Shown piece after piece: positions 61,514 through 64,000 of a DNA stretch of 64,000 nucleotides. Both the position numbers and the translations under genes were made by a program. Under the pieces are notes generated by a model. That model saw only the letters and a list, made by a program, of their open reading frames with translations, was not told the origin of the DNA and made no database searches. This DNA is from Planomonospora sp. ID67723 (GTDB lineage: Bacteria > Actinomycetota > Actinomycetes > Streptosporangiales > Streptosporangiaceae), in the NCBI RefSeq assembly GCF_015711605.1, contig NZ_JABTEZ010000005.1, forward strand, positions 620,001 through 684,000, in the 5' to 3' direction. Positions within the stretch are counted from its first letter, which is position 1. Every line of letters starts with the position of its first letter.

Positions 61514-61712
61514 GATGATCCCCCATAGCGATATGCGCCTATTTGCCCCGTTGACCAGGCATTTGAGAAATCTGCAGGGTTTTGGCCACCGCCTTAGCCG
61601 ATGCTGAACCCGTGATCAATCCCTGTCAACGGGCTCTCGGGGGGAGGGGCGAACAGAGCAGTCAGGAACGCGTGATCGGTGACTCCAGTTCGAAACCGAG
61701 AAGGAGAATGTC
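61514..61712. promoter_or_regulatory. Divergent promoter region of SARP and peptide genes, with inverted repeat
   Basis: This 199-base non-coding region is less GC-rich than its surroundings. CCCGTTGAC (61547-61555) and its exact reverse complement GTCAACGGG (61625-61633) lie 69 bases apart and could be paired regulator sites. AAGGAG at 61701-61706 is the ribosome-binding site that fixes the GTG start of the peptide gene at 61713. No clear -35/-10 pair was identified. Confidence 0.6.
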
Positions 61713-61877
61713 GTGAGCCGTCTCATCGATCGGATGATCGACCGGATCGTCCCCAAGGCCAGGGTGTCGGCCTGCAGCAGCGGTTACTTCTGCAACGCCG
61801 CCGGCCACCCGGGCTACTGGTGGCGCTACTGCTGCCCGCAGTTCGGGTGCCAGTGGTCCTACGTGGGCACCTGCTGA
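61713..61877 (+). CDS. Small cysteine-rich peptide, candidate RiPP-like precursor
   Basis: This 54-codon gene starts at GTG, six bases after a perfect AAGGAG; the ATG five bases upstream runs straight into a stop. The first ~18 residues are amphipathic and charged (SRLIDRMIDRIVPKARV), leader-like rather than a Sec signal. The remaining 36 are neutral, aromatic and disulfide-ready: Cys at 21, 27, 40, 41, 46 and the C-terminal 54, Trp at 36, 37 and 48, and several Tyr and Gly. Six cysteines allow three disulfides. A hairpin follows, then MauE-like, MauD-like and ABC-exporter genes. I do not recognise the peptide. A secreted disulfide-bonded peptide, possibly with Trp modification as in methylamine dehydrogenase light chain, is the working idea. 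Confidence 0.8.
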   Translation: MSRLIDRMIDRIVPKARVSACSSGYFCNAAGHPGYWWRYCCPQFGCQWSYVGTC

Positions 61878-61896
61878 TCCGGCCGTAGGGGCGAGG

Positions 61897-61925
61897 CCGG
61901 GCGGTGGTGTCACGCCGCCGCCCGG
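61897..61925 (+). terminator. Hairpin between peptide gene and mauE-like gene
   Basis: Thirteen-base arms (61897-61909 and 61913-61925, two G-U pairs) close a three-base loop 19 bases after the peptide stop. With no T tract it probably acts as a leaky terminator or 3' stabiliser, giving more peptide mRNA than enzyme mRNA, as is common for precursor peptides. Confidence 0.6.
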
Positions 61926-61944
61926 GCGCTCCCCGAGGAAAGAC

Positions 61945-62457
61945 ATGGACATGGAGTTCGTGAGGGCGCTCTGCGCCGCCCTGATCATCCTGGTCTTTGC
62001 GGCCTCGGCGGTGTCGAAGCTGCGGGACCTCCGCGGGTTCGCGGGATCGGTGCCGGCGCTGGTCCCGGTCAGGCCCGGCCTCGCCCGCCCGCTGGCGGTG
62101 GGCGTCGTCGCCGCGGAGACGGCGGTACCGGTCCTGCTGGCGATACCGCCGACGGCCCGGTACGGCTTCGCGCTCGCCTGCGTCCTTCTCGCCGCGTTCA
62201 CCGCCGCCGTCGCCGCCGCCCTGCGGGGCGGGCGCCGGGCGCCGTGCCGGTGCTTCGGAGCCTCCGGCGTGCCCGTCGGCCGCCGCCACCTCATCCGCAA
62301 CGGCGCGTTGCTGGTCACCGCCGTACTCGGCGCTCTGGCGCCCCAGGGCTTCCCGCCACCGGCCGGCCTGGCGGTGGCGGGCGCGGCGGGCCTCGCCGGA
62401 GCGGTCCTGGTCATTTCCCTCGACGACATCGTCGACCTGTTCGCGAGGAGTCACTGA
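61945..62457 (+). CDS. MauE-like membrane protein (DoxX/VKOR-type redox)
   Basis: This 170-residue protein has four or five hydrophobic segments and matches MauE-type proteins. In methylamine dehydrogenase clusters MauE works with MauD to form the six disulfides of the small subunit. Cys101 and Cys103 form a C-R-C-F-G motif in the segment after the third helix, a typical MauE position. The early segment SAVSKLRDLRGFAGSVPAL is also characteristic. GAGGAAAG precedes the ATG. The gene lies between the Cys-rich peptide and a thioredoxin-fold protein and should pass electrons between that protein and the membrane quinone pool. No methylamine dehydrogenase subunit gene is visible here. Confidence 0.83.
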   Translation: MDMEFVRALCAALIILVFAASAVSKLRDLRGFAGSVPALVPVRPGLARPLAVGVVAAETAVPVLLAIPPTARYGFALACVLLAAFTAAVAAALRGGRRAPCRCFGASGVPVGRRHLIRNGALLVTAVLGALAPQGFPPPAGLAVAGAAGLAGAVLVISLDDIVDLFARSH

Positions 62458-62990
62458 TGCCCTACCTTGTCGCCGCCGTGGTGCTGCTCGGCGCGCTGTG
62501 CCTGCTGAACCTGCTGCTCACGATCGGAATCCTGCGCCGGATGAGGGCACAGGCCGACCGGTTCGCCGGGCCGCCGCCCGCGTTGGGACCGGGTTCCTCC
62601 GTCGGGGAGTTCACCGCCGTGACGACCGGCGGCGAGCTGGTGTCCCACGACACCCTGACCGGGGTGGTCGGGTTCTTCTCCGCCGACTGCGAAGCCTGCC
62701 ACGAGCTGCTGCCGCGCTTCGTCGAGCAGGCACGGGAGCTGAGCCGCGAGGACGTGCTGGTGGTGTTCGGCGGCGAGGACGAGGCGGCGGTGCGGGCCCT
62801 CGCCGCGGTGGCCCGCGTCGTCGTCGCCGGCCGTGACGGCGGACTGGTGGCGCGCGCGTTCCAGAACACCTGGACCCCCATGCTGTACCTGATCGGTGAC
62901 GACCGGAAAGTCGCCGCCGTGGGCGCCCGGATGGAGGAACTGCCGCTCCGGGACCGGCGTGAGCGCACTGCAGGCAAGGGGCCGCGGTGA
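62457..62990 (+). CDS. MauD/TlpA-like thioredoxin-fold protein with CxxC
   Basis: This 177-residue protein has an N-terminal membrane anchor (YLVAAVVLLGALCLLNLLLTIGIL) and an outside thioredoxin fold. The active site is C-E-A-C (Cys78, Cys81) after VVGFFSAD. A cis-Pro loop is likely at T140-P141 (NTWTPMLYLIG), as in MauD and TlpA proteins. Its start overlaps the MauE-like stop by one base (TGATG). It would oxidise or isomerise disulfides in the neighbouring Cys-rich peptide, with MauE-like as redox partner. The family is clear; the substrate is inferred from adjacency. Confidence 0.85.
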   Translation: MPYLVAAVVLLGALCLLNLLLTIGILRRMRAQADRFAGPPPALGPGSSVGEFTAVTTGGELVSHDTLTGVVGFFSADCEACHELLPRFVEQARELSREDVLVVFGGEDEAAVRALAAVARVVVAGRDGGLVARAFQNTWTPMLYLIGDDRKVAAVGARMEELPLRDRRERTAGKGPR

Positions 62991-64000
62991 GCGGTGACCG
63001 GCAGGGGGGGCCGCGCGTCGGCGCGCGGGAACTGCGCGCCGCCGCCTCGGAGGCCGTCTCGCTCATCTGCCGGTCGGCTACGGCGGACGTGACGCGGTTG
63101 CTGCTGATGACCCTGGTCTCGGCCGCGGCGCCGGTCGCGACCGCATGGCTGACCAAGCTCGTGCTCGACCGGCTGGCGTCCCCGCACGGGGCGGTCGGCG
63201 GCCTGGCACTCGGGCTGATCGTCACCGGCCTGGGCGCCGCCGCCCTGCCGGTGACGATCCGCTACCTGCGGGCCCAGATCGGCCGGTCCGCCGGTCTGGT
63301 CGCGACCGAACGGCTGTTCACTGCGGGCGAGCGCCAGGTCGGCCTGCGCAACTACGAGGACCCGGCCTTCCAGGACCGGCTCCGGCTGGCGCAGGAAGGC
63401 ACCGGCCGCGTCGCCGAGCTGGTGGACGGCGCCGGCAACGCCCTCGGCGGCGTGCTGTCCCTCGTCGGTTTCGTGGCCTCCATGCTGGTGCTCAGTCCCG
63501 TGATGACCGTCGTGGTGCTCCTGGCCGCCCTTCCCGCGCTCGTCGCCGAGCTCCACCTCGCTCGGCGCCGGTCGAGCATGGAGTGGAGCATCGAACGGTT
63601 CTACCGGCGGGAGTTCTTCTACAGTCAGTTGCTCACGGGAGTCGCCGCGGCCACGGAGATCCGCCTTTTCGCCGTCGGGGCGTTCCTGCGCGCCCGGATG
63701 ATGGACGAGCGGCGGTCGGCGAACGCCGCCATGCGGCGGATGGACCTCCGGGAGCTCCGCGCCCAGGGAGGCCTGACGGTGCTGAGCGCGGCGGTGGCCG
63801 GAGCAGGCCTGTGGTGGGCGCTCGCGGCGGCGCGGCGTGGCGAGTTGAGCATCGGAGACGTCTCCATGTTCCTCGCGGCCGTCATCGGTGTGCAGTCCGC
63901 TCTGGCGTCCCTGACGTCGGCCGTCTCCGGCGGGCAGGCACGGCTGCTGGCCTTCGCCCACTACGTCGCCGTCGTCACGGCCGAACCGGACCTCCCGCGA
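62987..64000 (+). CDS. ABC exporter, membrane domain (3' truncated by window end)
   Basis: The frame is open to the last base; 338 codons are visible. GTG overlaps the MauD-like stop (GTGA). The visible part is an ABC exporter type I membrane domain: hydrophobic pairs at ~38-60 and ~72-95, then NYEDPAFQDRLRLAQEG, the coupling-helix region characteristic of HlyB/MsbA-like and lantibiotic-type exporters (EDPEFYDRL-like). Further membrane helices lie near 140-175 and 255-305, with EIRLFAVGAFLRARM between. No N-terminal C39 peptidase is present, so leader removal, if any, needs another protease. The ATPase domain should follow beyond the window. It is the likely exporter of the small peptide. Confidence 0.88.
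   Translation, partial: MSGDRQGGPRVGARELRAAASEAVSLICRSATADVTRLLLMTLVSAAAPVATAWLTKLVLDRLASPHGAVGGLALGLIVTGLGAAALPVTIRYLRAQIGRSAGLVATERLFTAGERQVGLRNYEDPAFQDRLRLAQEGTGRVAELVDGAGNALGGVLSLVGFVASMLVLSPVMTVVVLLAALPALVAELHLARRRSSMEWSIERFYRREFFYSQLLTGVAAATEIRLFAVGAFLRARMMDERRSANAAMRRMDLRELRAQGGLTVLSAAVAGAGLWWALAAARRGELSIGDVSMFLAAVIGVQSALASLTSAVSGGQARLLAFAHYVAVVTAEPDLPR

Noticed and set aside
61679-61888. A 69-codon frame over the peptide gene
   Set aside because: It is Arg/Leu-rich without pattern and has no ribosome-binding site. The 54-codon frame at 61713 has AAGGAG at ideal spacing and a strongly non-random Cys/Trp pattern.
61713-62990. Remnant of a methylamine dehydrogenase locus
   Set aside because: The peptide is far too short to be the dehydrogenase light chain, no heavy-chain gene is visible, and an ABC exporter follows. 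An independent peptide system fits better, though the right flank is unseen.

Overview
The window is very GC-rich DNA from an actinomycete. GC-dominated third codon positions, MbtH, a SARP/AfsR regulator and a HrdB-type sigma factor all fit. The style suggests Streptosporangiales or a relative, but that placement is inference. No rRNA, tRNA, CRISPR array, insertion sequence or attachment site was seen. REGION 1 (1-45471, all + strand, almost every junction overlapping) is the 3' part of a large PKS-NRPS cluster that continues to the left. It holds the end of a PKS protein (DH and carrier), an MbtH protein, a luciferase-like oxidoreductase, seven NRPS proteins with 12 adenylation domains, and a type II thioesterase. 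It ends with a carbamoyltransferase, an N-carbamoyl amidohydrolase and a two-gene ABC exporter. Pocket codes were read by hand from the A4-A5 cores. They give Ser once (DVWHFSLVD), Thr twice (DFWNVGMVH), Asn-like three times, a beta-alanine-like domain (VDW start) and five unassigned domains. Both Thr modules are followed by a deviant condensation domain with an HxxxEG motif, best explained as dehydrating Thr to dehydrobutyrine. The last NRPS ends in a thioesterase that should release the peptide. Terminal helices suggest two docking sets, NRPS1-3 and PKS/NRPS4-7. REGION 2 (45567-53614) is a catabolic locus resembling fructoselysine (Amadori product) use. A leftward operon frlB-like deglycase, frlD-like kinase, LacI-type regulator faces a rightward operon of lipoprotein binding protein, two permeases and frlC-like epimerase. 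Two near-identical 14-bp palindromes lie between them. REGION 3 (53714-58542) holds a membrane-anchored alpha/beta hydrolase, a sigma-70 factor, an ECF sigma factor with a SnoaL-like tail, and a divergent alpha/beta hydrolase. REGION 4 (58706-64000, runs off the right edge) may be the most novel part. A 935-aa SARP regulator is divergent from a 54-codon gene for a peptide with six cysteines. A hairpin follows, then a MauE-like membrane protein, a MauD-like thioredoxin-fold protein with CxxC, and the start of an ABC exporter. It reads as a compact system for making, oxidising and exporting a small disulfide-rich peptide.
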